Source: Psococerastis gibbosa
Taxonomy: Eukaryota; Arthropoda; Insecta; Psocodea; Psocidae
Length of the DNA stretch: 64,000 nucleotides
Reading direction: 5' to 3'
NCBI GenBank assembly: GCA_963971405.1
Contig: OZ020489.1
Span: 32,707,047 to 32,771,046 of the forward strand
Shown piece by piece: positions 21,990-32,900 of this stretch (positions within the stretch are counted from its first letter, which is position 1; every line of letters starts with the position of its first letter). Under the pieces are notes generated by a model. That model was not told where the DNA came from. It saw only the letters and a list, made by a program, of their open reading frames with translations, and did no database searches. Made by a program: the position numbers and the translations under genes.

Positions 21990-23180
21990 GACTTGTGTTA
22001 TGACTCGGAGGAACGAGGAGCTGCTTGAAAGGTGGGAGCGTAAGATACTCCAAAAGGTGTATGGACCAGTGCAAAATCAGGGAGAGAGACATTAACCCAT
22101 GTGCACTTGGGGCAGAAATGCCTAAAATTCCGGCCCCCCCCAGAATGAGATATTTTAAGATTAAAATATAAAAAATTAGAATTTAAAATTTTGAAATTGG
22201 TGGGAAGTAGTGTTATATGTTTTTTTTTTCCTGCAATGCTGGTAGGTAGATTTATGAATTTTAGAGGAGGTTCCAACTTGCACCAGAGGCTGACGAGGTG
22301 ACCTGCTATCGCCCCCCTCCCCCCTTTGGAAGGCAGTTATAATCTTTGCCTCTAAAATCTAAGTGTTACAGCACTCAAAATGCCCAAAACCTCACTATTT
22401 CAGCCCTATTTTTCAAAACTTTTCTCCCGGGGGAGGCCCCCGGACCCCCCATGTCCGCAATTATAATTATTCATTCTAATATATAAGCCTTGTTGCTCTC
22501 AAAATGCGTAAAATCTCACCATTTCAGCCCTATTTTTCAAAAAATCTCTCCCGGGGGAGACCCCCGGGCCCCCCTTGTCCATAATTATATTGATTCTTTG
22601 TAATATGTAGGTAAGCTTTCTTGCTCTCGACATGTGGAAAGCCCCGATATTTCAGCCCTCTGTCTCCTGAGCAACTTTTATGAAAATGGGTGCAGAGGCG
22701 CCAAATTATACCACACCTTCGAAAACCTATCGTTACGCCACTGACAAGGGCCTCCCCCTTTTATGAGGTCCGGGACCGCCTCTGTCTGGGGCCCCTCGTC
22801 CGCCTCTGGTTTGCACCCACGGCCCCCCATATCTTGGGCCCCCCCAGGGGTTAATCCGACACTGGAGAGAGAGAGGCGTGTCCGTGGAAATGATGAGCTC
22901 TACGCGATATACCAAGAGCCTATGATAGTAGCCGAAATCAAGAGAGCCCGCATCAGGTGGCTAGGGCACGTAGAACGAATGCCAGACCATAGGTCAACAA
23001 GAGCTGCCTTACACAAGGTGCTCCAAGGGAGAATACGAGTTGGACGAACACAAAGGCGATGGCTGGACGACGTCGAGGTGGTTCTGGTGAAGGAGAGCGC
23101 AGTACCAGACAGGCTGGCGCGAGGTGGCAGAGCAGGCCAGATGAAGAAGGAAGGTTATTGCTCTGATGTGGCTCCGTAAG
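21990..23180 (+). pseudogene. LINE (RTE-like) ORF end split by an insertion
   Basis: Left part encodes RRNEELLERWERKILQKVYG; right part encodes NDELYAIYQEPMIVAEIKRA, RIRWLGHVERMP, GRTQRRWLDDVE and a stop. The order matches the C-terminal region of RTE/CR1-type LINE ORF2 (WERK.LR.IYGP, IK..RLRW.GHV.RM, GRP..RW.DDV). A 775 bp element at 22090-22864 separates the parts. Confidence 0.8.
22090..22864. mobile_element. hAT-like element inserted in the LINE
   Basis: Flanked by GAGAGAGA on both sides (22082-22089, 22865-22872). The right end reads, reversed, CAGTGTCGGATTAACC; the left end starts CATTAACCC, as if a few terminal bases were lost. The interior has three tandem ~135 bp blocks (TCAAAATG.., TTTCAGCCCT.., CTCCCGGGGGAG) shared with the hAT-like MITEs at 14469 and 51910. 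Confidence 0.7.
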
Positions 23181-23267
23181 ATATTACTTCCCTAATTAAA
23201 AAAATCAATCTTTTTACTAAAATAATAATAACCGTCATAACAAGTTGAATTCATCAAAACAGACTCT

Positions 23268-23572
23268 AGCTGTTCAAAACTGCAGCAACCTTGTTAGCGT
23301 GCACAGCTTTGGCAGGGGGCCATAATAACGCGCTGAGACTACCAGTCAGTCTAAGTGTCTGTCGAGTTCTGGTCACCTCCGAATTAATCGTGTGATTTTA
23401 CTATGCGCAATCAACTGTAATCAGGAGGTCCACCCAGTCAGTCAACCCCCCTGAGGTGATGGAGTCTGCCCTTAGGGTGGCTCAAGTTATGAAACAGGCT
23501 CACACCCCCCGCCAGGCTGACAGGGCTACTGTAAGCAGGAAAAATGAAGGCAATGAATGCAAACAAAACAAC
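23268..23572 (+). repeat. SINE family B
   Basis: About 300 bp starting TTCAAAACTGCAGCAACCTT, with TAACGCGCTGAGACTACCAG resembling a tRNA D/anticodon region and TGTCGAGTTCTGG a degenerate B box. Ends GCCAGGCTGACAGGG..GCAGGAAAAATG. Other copies: 25484-25830, 37687-38012, 47797-48065 (minus), partial 38085-38150 and 43560-43700. Confidence 0.7.
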
Positions 23573-23689
23573 TAAAATAATTTTTTTTACCATAACTCAA
23601 GTCCAAAAATTTCTAATTGTGCTCAATTGCTTGGATTCCGGCAGTACTCACCGATACAGGCACGCTATACTTGACAAAAAAATATCTAC

Positions 23690-24006
23690 CCCAGCCGAAA
23701 CGCGAACCTGGCTGAACCTGGTGCCCGATGGCCATGCTGCGACTGATCTTTCTCGAGCTGCCTGGGAAACGGAAACCGCCTTGCCCGGGCTTGCCGGGCC
23801 ACTATTGAATTATACAGACGTAGAGGCTATAGCGAAATTGTAGGAAGGATGCTATATATTGTAGTCTTGTGAAGGTAATCTATGATTTCTATCGGATGTC
23901 TAGCTTCACTAATTGGCTAGGTGTGATAGGCCGACACTGTAAGCGCGTGTAGGCCATAGCCATGGAGCTTAGCGTACAGTTAAGGGACATCGGCCAAAGT
24001 GGAAAG
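23690..24006 (+). other. Candidate 5' non-coding exon/promoter of the ABCB gene
   Basis: This ~317 bp block is conserved at 57225-57556, the same relative position upstream of the second ABCB first exon. Shared stretches include ACCTGGCTGAACCTGGTGCC, AATTATACAGACGTAGAGGC and GACATCGGCCAAAGTGGAAA. Both copies end GGAAAG before GT (GTGTGT here, GTGAGC in the other), usable as a splice donor to the acceptor at 26866. No shared reading frame, so probably untranslated. It could also be promoter sequence or a two-copy repeat. Confidence 0.45.
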
Positions 24007-24303
24007 GTGTGTGTGCCTTAAGTTGGTGTGTGCATGGTCGAGTGAACGTCAGTCTGATTGGGAAACTAAAGAGTGAAGTAGTAAGTACAATTTCTAAAAG
24101 CTTCTTAAGTATAATAATAATCATAATAATAAATTCTTTATTGAAAAAAAATAAATAAATATGGATACAGCGAGATTGAGGCCTGTAGCTCTCCCTTACA
24201 CCTACATTTAATAATAGGCTATACAATATTTTATGCGACGCTTACTTGCACTATAGTTTCTAAATAGTAATAATTTTATACTGTACTTTATACTGTAATT
24301 TGT

Positions 24304-24690
24304 AATTTCCAGAAAGCGTGAATGAAAAAATCAAATTAAAAAGATAAAATAATTTGAGTAAGTAATGCAGAAAACTTGGCACTAATTTTCTGAACAAAAT
24401 CAAACAACATATTACCCGACCACGATAGGATGACATTTTTTCACACTTTTTCCCTTTTCACATTTTTAACACTTATAAAAATCGAATAAACTCTCCGCTT
24501 ATGCAAGATTTCAAATAAACAAAGTGTTCCAAATATAATGCTATCGTGGTCGGGTAGTACACCTATGTTGCTTGATTTCGTTGAAAATTACCTAAGTATA
24601 TAGTTAAGTTACCAGCATTATTTACTCAAATTATTTAATCTTTTTAATTAAATTTTTTCATTCACGCTTTCTGGAAATTATAAATTTAAT
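24304..24690. mobile_element. Large foldback hairpin
   Basis: CCAGAAAGCGTGAATGAAAA at about 24310 pairs with TTTTCATTCACGCTTTCTGG near 24675. Inner arms ACCCGACCACGATAGG / CTATCGTGGTCGGGT pair as well. Arms of about 130 bp around a ~110 bp loop; non-coding MITE-like. Confidence 0.75.
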
Positions 24691-25483
24691 GCGAATGAAC
24701 TAATTATTAAATGTCTAGTAGTAGCTTTGCAAGCACGAATAATTATTAGGTCTAATAACTGGGGTGCTATTCCTTAAAGAAATCAATAAAGATGTTTTAT
24801 TACCTACTGTGTATGCGAAGTATAATTGAGCACTTTGTCAACCTTTTACATGTCATTCGAAGCATGTTATAGCAAGTAAGAACCACTTCTCCACATGTGC
24901 TGACATACTGTGTTGATACATGATGTAGCCTTATAGCTTATATGATAAAAAAATTGTAGCTATAATTTTGACAAATGTGGGCTACAGTACCTACGACTGA
25001 GTAAATTTGGTCGTATGAGCCTTCAATGAGTTGTACTGCAATGTAGTGTAATGTCTGCACCGAGAACTTGGCCACTTTTGTGATCACCAATGTTCATGAC
25101 TAAATACGCAAAATGCGCATTTGCTCAAAATTCGTATTTTATCAATTGAGGTTGAAAACAGCCTGATAACTTGTAAACTGAAGAGGTGGTCTTGACAGAG
25201 GCAGAAATTTCAATTATCTTTTTTTAAAGTAAATGGTTAGTCATTTCTACAAATTAATTAATGAATTCGTCGTTTCACAGCTGCTAAGTTGTGCCTCGTC
25301 CGGCCATACTAAAAATTCATAGACAGTTAAAGTTTTCTCAAGCTGATTGCTATTTTAACTGTATAGTCAATATTTCATTAAAACTATTATTATTTTGGGC
25401 GAGAAAATTTTAATTTAACTTGTTTATGTTTATATATACTGTATGTATATAGTGCCAACGGCTTTATCATGTTCAATACATGA

Positions 25484-25830
25484 AAGCAGAGCATGTTTCA
25501 AACTGTGTGGACAGCGTTGGCAGAGGAACATGGTGGGGCATGATAACGCGCTGAGACTATACCAGTCAGTCTACGTGCGTGTCGAGTCCTGGTCACCTCT
25601 GATTTAATCGTGCGACTTTACCATGTTCCCCAATCGGTTCGGAATCCACTATAATCAGGAGGTCCACTCTGTCAGTCAACTCCCCTTCCCCTGAGGTGTA
25701 AAAGTCTGCCCTTAGGGTGCCTCAAGTTAATAAACAGACTCACTCCCCCCGCCAGGCTGACTGGGTTGCTTAAAGCAGAAATGCTGAAAGCAGGCGTTGG
25801 AAACAAACATACAAACAGACATATTATTTT
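25484..25830 (+). repeat. SINE family B
   Basis: Full copy: TGATAACGCGCTGAGACTAT, TGTCGAGTCCTGGTC (B-box-like), then AATCAGGAGGTCCAC and GCCAGGCTGACTGGGTTGCT, ending with an A-rich segment and CAAACATACAAACAGAC. Confidence 0.75.
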
Positions 25831-25835
25831 GATAT

Positions 25836-26866
25836 TGATATTTATTTTGACTAAGTCAAGAGACGAATTTCCGCCCCTTTCCCATAGACCTACATAACTT
25901 TCTCACTTTATTGCACTAGTAGGTAATGTTCAGCCTAAATTAGCAAACAAAAGTAAACCTCCAATACACAGTGGCTTGTAGCACGTGTAAAGTTTTTAAT
26001 AGGCAAATTGGCTGATCAATAAATAACACTGTAATATTGTAAATGATACCTACTTACTTTTTTATCTTACACTTTCCCTTAAAATTGCGCCTTCTTGGAA
26101 ATTTGGATAAGGTTATGGGAAATTCGTATCTACATGAAGCTAAGTTACTCGTATTTTCATAGTAACTCATGTAGGTAATAACCGAAAATTAGAGGATATA
26201 GAAAAACTGAGCTTGGCGGGATTACGTGGAGGTTACCTCTTCAACCAAAGTTAATTTAATGTCAGTGTTATATACACCATATAATATAATGTATAACTCA
26301 TGTAAGCGAAAATAATTAATTTCGTCGAAATCAAATTAATTTGCCTCACTTCAAAAACCACCTCAAAAAGACAATCATTGTTGTTTACACAGTAGCTAGG
26401 CTATGCAAAATTTCTATTGTTTGTTAATGCCCTTCGTTAATAGCTAGTAAAAGCCGTTTATAAAGCACTATTATGATGCGGCGTTTGTTTAGCTATAATA
26501 TCGTTTGTTACGCAAGGCTAAGATTTTATTTGTTTGTTAGTGTTATACTCGTATATGATAGCGTTAAAGCTGCGCTTCTCAAGAAATTACAACTTTTTTA
26601 TGATAACAAAAAATTTGATAACAGTTCAAATACAATAATTAGCAGCAATTTCCATAATAAGTAATTTTTCTTATAATATTTACTGTATGATCAGGTAGGT
26701 AATATCTTAATTAAAGTAGGTACATATTTTTGTAATTATCCTAATAATCTAAAACTATTACTAGGCAAGTAATAACACACATTGACTCCTCACTACGGTT
26801 GAATTATCATACTTAATAATTATATTGTTAGCATGTCGTGTTTTATCACTATTTTTTCATTTGCAG
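25836..26866. other. Upstream flank of ABCB exon 1
   Basis: No repeat family recognised. Within it, 26565-26662 aligns with 58829-58935 (both read ..TTCT(C/A)AA(G/A)AAATTACAA.. and ..CAATTT(C/T)CATAATAAGTA..), about 290 and 250 bp before the respective exons. This supports the segmental duplication. Confidence 0.5.
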
Positions 26867-26924
26867 ATTGCCATAACATGAAACAGCTCGGGAAGCGGTT
26901 AGGTTTTTTATTCTCCGGGAAAAG
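26867..26924 (+). CDS. ABCB exon 1 (start codon)
   Basis: Acceptor TTTGCAG/ATTGCC at 26866 shows a further 5' non-coding exon exists. ATG at 26878; encodes [15 protein letters not shown] and two bases of the next codon; donor AAAAG/GTAAGA. An almost identical exon of equal length lies at 59087-59144. Confidence 0.85.
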
Positions 26925-29900
26925 GTAAGAGCTAAATTATATTTTATGCATAACGAACCTTTTTTCATCAAACCAGTGAAAAAGAAAAAAAAAACCCTGT
27001 TGGCTTTTGTTAAAGGACTTTTCACAAATTTGTTTCTTACTGCCATTTTAAAGTTTAATTCAGTCAGATTTGCGGAGGATTTGTATCAATTTAGATTGTC
27101 AAACTTAGCGTCTGTATTATACTACTGTTGCGGAAAGTTTTAAACTGCCCCCCCCCCCCCCGTATATATATTACCCTTCCTTTTGCCCCCACTATTCCTC
27201 TCTTGTTCCTTCTCTATTTAACTTTAACTATCAATAACACATTTTTTTTTTTGGTTGTTAGGGTTAGCATGAAAACATGACTTAGGCGGGTATTCCACAT
27301 ACGTACATCGTCAATGAAAATTATGAAATTGAAGGACATTTCAATTTTTCATTGATGGCGGCCATTCCACATGTTTTTTCAAAAATTGACAATTTTCTAT
27401 TCAAACGTATGCGCCAAATTTTTGAAATTTGTTTGCATTTGTTTCTTGAAATTGTATTTGTTTTCTTCGTCGCCTTATTATTTAATTCTTATTATAATTT
27501 TTATACAGAAATGCGTTCTTTTTAAAGAAATCAATTAAAATAGTTGTACTTGTCATATCCCATGACGCCATTCTTGAATTTTAGTTTGTTTGTTTGTGAT
27601 TTTACCAAAGAACTTCTAATATTGTAATATTCTAATATTTAAGGCGGGTATTCCATATACGTACAACGTCAATGAAAATTATGAAATTGAAGGTGGTAGC
27701 AGAATTTTTAGTATGTCTTTAATGTCTGCTACCACCTTCAATTTCATAATTTTCATTGACGTTGTACGTATGTGGAATGGGCGCCTTAGTCTATGATCAA
27801 TTGATCATTGATCAATTTTAACAATGGCATAGAGTAGTATTGAAATGTCCTTCAATTTCATAATTTTCTCAATCTACGTATGTGGAATACCCGCCTTAGA
27901 CCTATTGTTCGCCTTTTGTTTATTTCTCAATAAAGCCGTTTCTCATTTTTCATTTCAATGCGAAGAAAAATTTCGTTTGGCGTTGGTAGTATTAACTTCT
28001 TACAACCAACTACGCGGAAAATAAGGAGTCCATTTTGAATACGCTTACAAATTTAAAGCCCTAACTCAGCTAGATTGGCTTGGTAATAGAACAAAAAAGT
28101 CAATATTTATTTATTTAATTGTCTACCCAATCCATCCGACCCAATCCAACTGCCTCAATTGAAGTTCCAGAATGAAGTACCTATTACTAATTATGGTTTT
28201 AGGTTTAGGGAGACATGCGATGAAAAACTGTAAGAATGGAGCAGTAGAAAGTGGACTGATGGTCCGTGGACGATCGGAATGAGTAGTTCCAAATGTTTTG
28301 TCAACATGTGCGGTCATGGCCGTGCCCAGGGGGGTGGTCCATGGGGTCCGGACTCCCCCCGAAATTTTTTTTTGCATGTAAACCTGTATGGTTTGATGAA
28401 TTTATCCTTTCATTCATTAATAAATGACGTAAAATTTTTTTTGGACCCCCCTCCCCCGAAATTAAAACCTGGGCACGGCCTTGTCTGCGGTAGTAATCTT
28501 CAATGACACTCCGTATGTGATCTTCTAAGATTCTTTCACGGAGGCTCAGGCTTTAGTTGCTACTGATGATGTAAAACGCAGATGTAGACAAAACATTTTA
28601 ACTATGGCCCATCAACCGTCTCCGACCGTGAAAGCCACTGTACTTGAAATAAACTGTGTCGCCTATGGTCCCGCAGGCCTACTTATAGTAGTATTGGAAT
28701 CTTGCGCAATGCCAACGACCCCATTTGATTTCGGACATTTGAATTGTTTCCGTATGAATTATATCCCCGACGTCAACCTACACCGGCTGTGGACAAGCTC
28801 ATACAAGCTTACAATTGACGTAATGCAACAGGCATGACTTAATTAATTACAGCTACGAGTCTAGCCTAGGAGGACCGAACCAAAAATCGGACGGTCCATC
28901 GCTAGTGGGGACGGCCCTGAATTTACTGTATATTAAGGCACTATATACCCGGGTATTGTCATCCGCCATTTTGTATCCTTTAAATTCTATATGGTAAGTA
29001 TTGTACGAAAGTAAAAGATTGAAAATAACTAAAACGCCCTGTAGTATTTTTTTATTAAACACTTCCCTAATTGATAGAACGTTTTTTTAAAATAATAACA
29101 AATAAATAACGATAAATTTCTAAAAATAAATCGGTAATCGGTAATGCTTTGCTTATAGACCAGACTTAAAAAGGATACAACATGGCGGATGACAATACCT
29201 GTCTAATATAGAGCCCTACTGTATATGTGAGGCATTACAGTCGACGCAAGTTAAATAAAGTTTCACTCTAAATTGGGAGGTAGTTTTTCAATGCACAATA
29301 GTAATAAATAGTAAATATTTACTACTATACAGCATTGAAAAATAAAGTCGGAATTTTGAGTGAAACGTTCTTCAACTTGCATTGACTATATTGTATTTCG
29401 AGGTGTTCAGTACTTTTTTTATTATAGAAAACTGTTTACTGTGTAGTATAGTATACCCCTAATTAATGAAATAACTAATCAACCTGCCTTTAATAGCACA
29501 TTCCCGTAATATAAGGCCCTAATGGCATTCTATGATTGATGGTAACATAAACTTTCAATAATATTATGCGTACCGATTAAATATTGTAAATGAATGGCTC
29601 ACACTGACTAACCGACCATTTACTATAACCTAATTAAGACTCATGCAAGATAATGTAGGTGGGTGTTTCCTAATTTACAACCTAGAATGTCCATCTACCG
29701 TACGTACAGTGTAAAATTTGATGATTGTATGGAAATTTTACATTTCCATCTTTGTGACATTCTCGTTATGACTATATTCACAAAACCCATTTGCGTAGTT
29801 AGGCCTAATTATCTACAAGGCTGTGCCCAGGCATTTTTTTTGGACTGGATAAAAAGAGAATTGAAAATGTATCTAATTAGTGGAAGCGTATAATTATTTA

Positions 29901-32900
29901 ATTATTACATGAAGTTTCCGTACGGTTCGCATGTCTCCACCTCTTCCGCTCGCAGCGGATGTTTCCATTTAAGATATGATAAGGGATATCAGGAGGGAAT
30001 ATTTTTTTATATTAATATGTACAAAAAACTGTAGGATGTATAAGCGGGATGTTGCAGAGAACAAGGACGTTGCTCCGGATGGGCATCAAATACATTGGCT
30101 GAAGAACGCTAGATAGAAGAATGAGTACGCTCGAACTGTGGGCCTGATTTATGGAACATTGTAGCATTTTCTAATAGCCTACAGAAATGTTTTAATCCAA
30201 GATGAAAAATTTATAATGGCCAATAACTGTATAATGTAAGCGGGATGACGCAGAGAACAAGGACGTTGCTCCGGATGGGCATCAAATACATTGGCTGAAG
30301 AACGCTAGATAGAAGAATGAGTACGCTCGAACTGTGGGCCTGATTTATGGAACATTGTAGCATTTTCTTATAGCCTACAGAAATGTTTTAATCCAAGATG
30401 AGAAATTTATAATGGCCAATAACTGTATAATGTAAGCGGGATGACGCAGAGAACAAGGACGTTGCTCCGGATGGGCATCAAATACATTGGCTGAAGAACG
30501 CTAGATAGAAGAATGAGTACGCTCGAACTGTGGGCCTGATTTATGGAACATTGTAGCATTTTCTTATAGCCTACAGAAATGTTTTAATCCAAGATGAGAA
30601 ATTTATAATGGCCAATAACTGTATAATGTAAGCGGGATGACGCAGAGAACAAGGACATTGCTGCGGATGGGCATCAAATACATTGGTTGAAGAAGGCTAG
30701 ATAGAAGAATGAGTACGCTCGAACTGTGACTCTGTGAGCCTGATTTATGGAACATCCTATCATTTTCTTATAGCCTACAGAAATGTTCTAATCCAAGATG
30801 AGAAATGTATAATGGCCAATAACTGTATAATGTAAGCGGGATGACGCAGAGAACAAGGACATTGCTACGGATGGGTTGAAGAAGGCTAGATAGAAGAATG
30901 AGTACGCTCGAACTGTGACTCTGTGAGCCTGATTTATGGAACATTGTAGCATTTTCTTATAGCCTGCAAAAATGTTCTAATCCAAGAAGAGAAATTTATA
31001 AGGGCTAATAACTGTATAATGTAAGCGGGATGTTGCAGAGAACAAGGACATTGCTCCGGATGGGCATCAAATACATTGGCTGAAGAACGCTAGATAGAAG
31101 AATGAGTACGCTCGAACTGTGGGCCTGATTTATGGAACATTGTAGCATTTTCTTATAGCCTACAGAAATGTTTTAATCCAAGATGAGAAATTTATAATGG
31201 CCAATAACTGTATAATGTAAGCGGGATGACGCAGAGAACAAGGACGTTGCTCCGGATGGGCATCAAATACATTGGTTGAAGAAGGCTAGATAGAAGAATG
31301 AGTACGCTCGAACTGTGACTCTGTGAGCCTGATTTGTGGAACATCCTATCATTTTCTTATAGCCTACAGAAATGTTCTAATCCAAGATGAGAAATGTATA
31401 ATGGCCAATAACTGTATAATGTAAGCGGGATGACGCAGAGAACAAGGACATTGCTACGGATGGGTTGAAGAAGGCTAGATAGAAGAATGAGTACGCTCGA
31501 ACTGTGACTCTGTGAGCCTGATTTATGGAACATTGTAGCATTTTCTTATAGCCTACAAAAATGTTCTAATCCAAGAAGAGAAATTTATAAGGGCTAATAA
31601 CTGTATAATGTAAGCGGGATGACGCAGAGAACAAGGACATTGCTGCGGATGGGCATCAAATACATTGGTTGAAGAAGGCTAGATAGAAGAATGAGTACGC
31701 TCGAACTGTGACTCTGTGAGCCTGATTTATGGAACATCCTAGCATTTTCTTATAGCCTACAAAAATGTTCTAATCCAAGAAGAGAAATTTATAATGGCCA
31801 ATAACTGTATAATGTAAGCGGGATGTTGCAGAGAACAAGGACATTGCTACGGATGGGTTGAAGAAGACTAGATAGAAGAATGAGTGCGCTCAAACTGTGA
31901 CTCTGTGAGCCTGATTTATGGAACATCCTAGCATTTTCTTATAGTCTACAAAAATGTTCTAATCCAAGAAGAGAAATTATTTTTATAATGGCTAATAACT
32001 GTATAATGTAAGCGGGATGTTGCAGAGAACAAGGACATTGCTGCGGATGGGCATCAAATACATTGGTTGAAGAAGGCTAGATAGAAGAATGAGTACGCTC
32101 GAACTGTGACTCTGTGAGCCTGATTTATGGAACATCCTAGCATTTTCTTATAGCCTACAAAAATGTTTTAATCCAAGAAGAGAAATTTATAATGGCCAAT
32201 AACTGTATAATGTAAGCGGGATGTTGCAGAGAACAAGGACATTGCTACGGATGGGTTGAAGAAGGCTAGATAGAAGAATGAGTGCGCTCAAACTGTGACT
32301 CTGTGAGCCTGATTTATGGAACATCCTAGCATTTTCTTATAGTCTACAAAAATGTTCTAATCCAAGAAGAGAAATTAATTTTATAATGGCTAATAACTGT
32401 ATAATGTAAGCGGGATGTTGCAGAGAACAAGGACATTGCTGCGGATGGGCATCAAGTAGCCTACATTGGTTGAAGAAGGCTAGATAGAAGAATGAGAACG
32501 CTAGAGCTGGGAGCCTGATTTATGGAATATCCTAGCATTTTCTTATAGCCTACAAAAATGTTCTAATCCATCAAGTGAAATTTGTAATGGCTAGTAACTC
32601 TAAAATAAGCAACTAGCTTAATGACAACAATGGCGTAGCCAGGGAGGGGTCTGGGGTCCAAAGTTTAACACTAGGCTGTTTCCTTAAAGATCTAAATTTC
32701 TATTTAGCCAAAGAGCGCAAAACTTCTGCCGTCAGGTCAATATACCATCAAATATTTCATGAAATACGGAAGGGCTTCTTTACGTGGGGGCTCCAGCTAG
32801 GGGCCTCGCACTGAAAAATTCCACCGCATGGTAATATGTACTATAATTATGTATGTGAAGTCGCCATTGTGTAAGTGGGCCTCAGATCTAGATATATTTT

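Noticed and set aside
23544-23843. 99-codon frame overlapping the block conserved upstream of ABCB
   Set aside because: The second copy of the block has stops and shifts in that frame, so the conservation is not for protein.
30038-32604. CRISPR-like array
   Set aside because: Units are contiguous ~196 bp tandem copies without unique spacers, in a eukaryotic intron.
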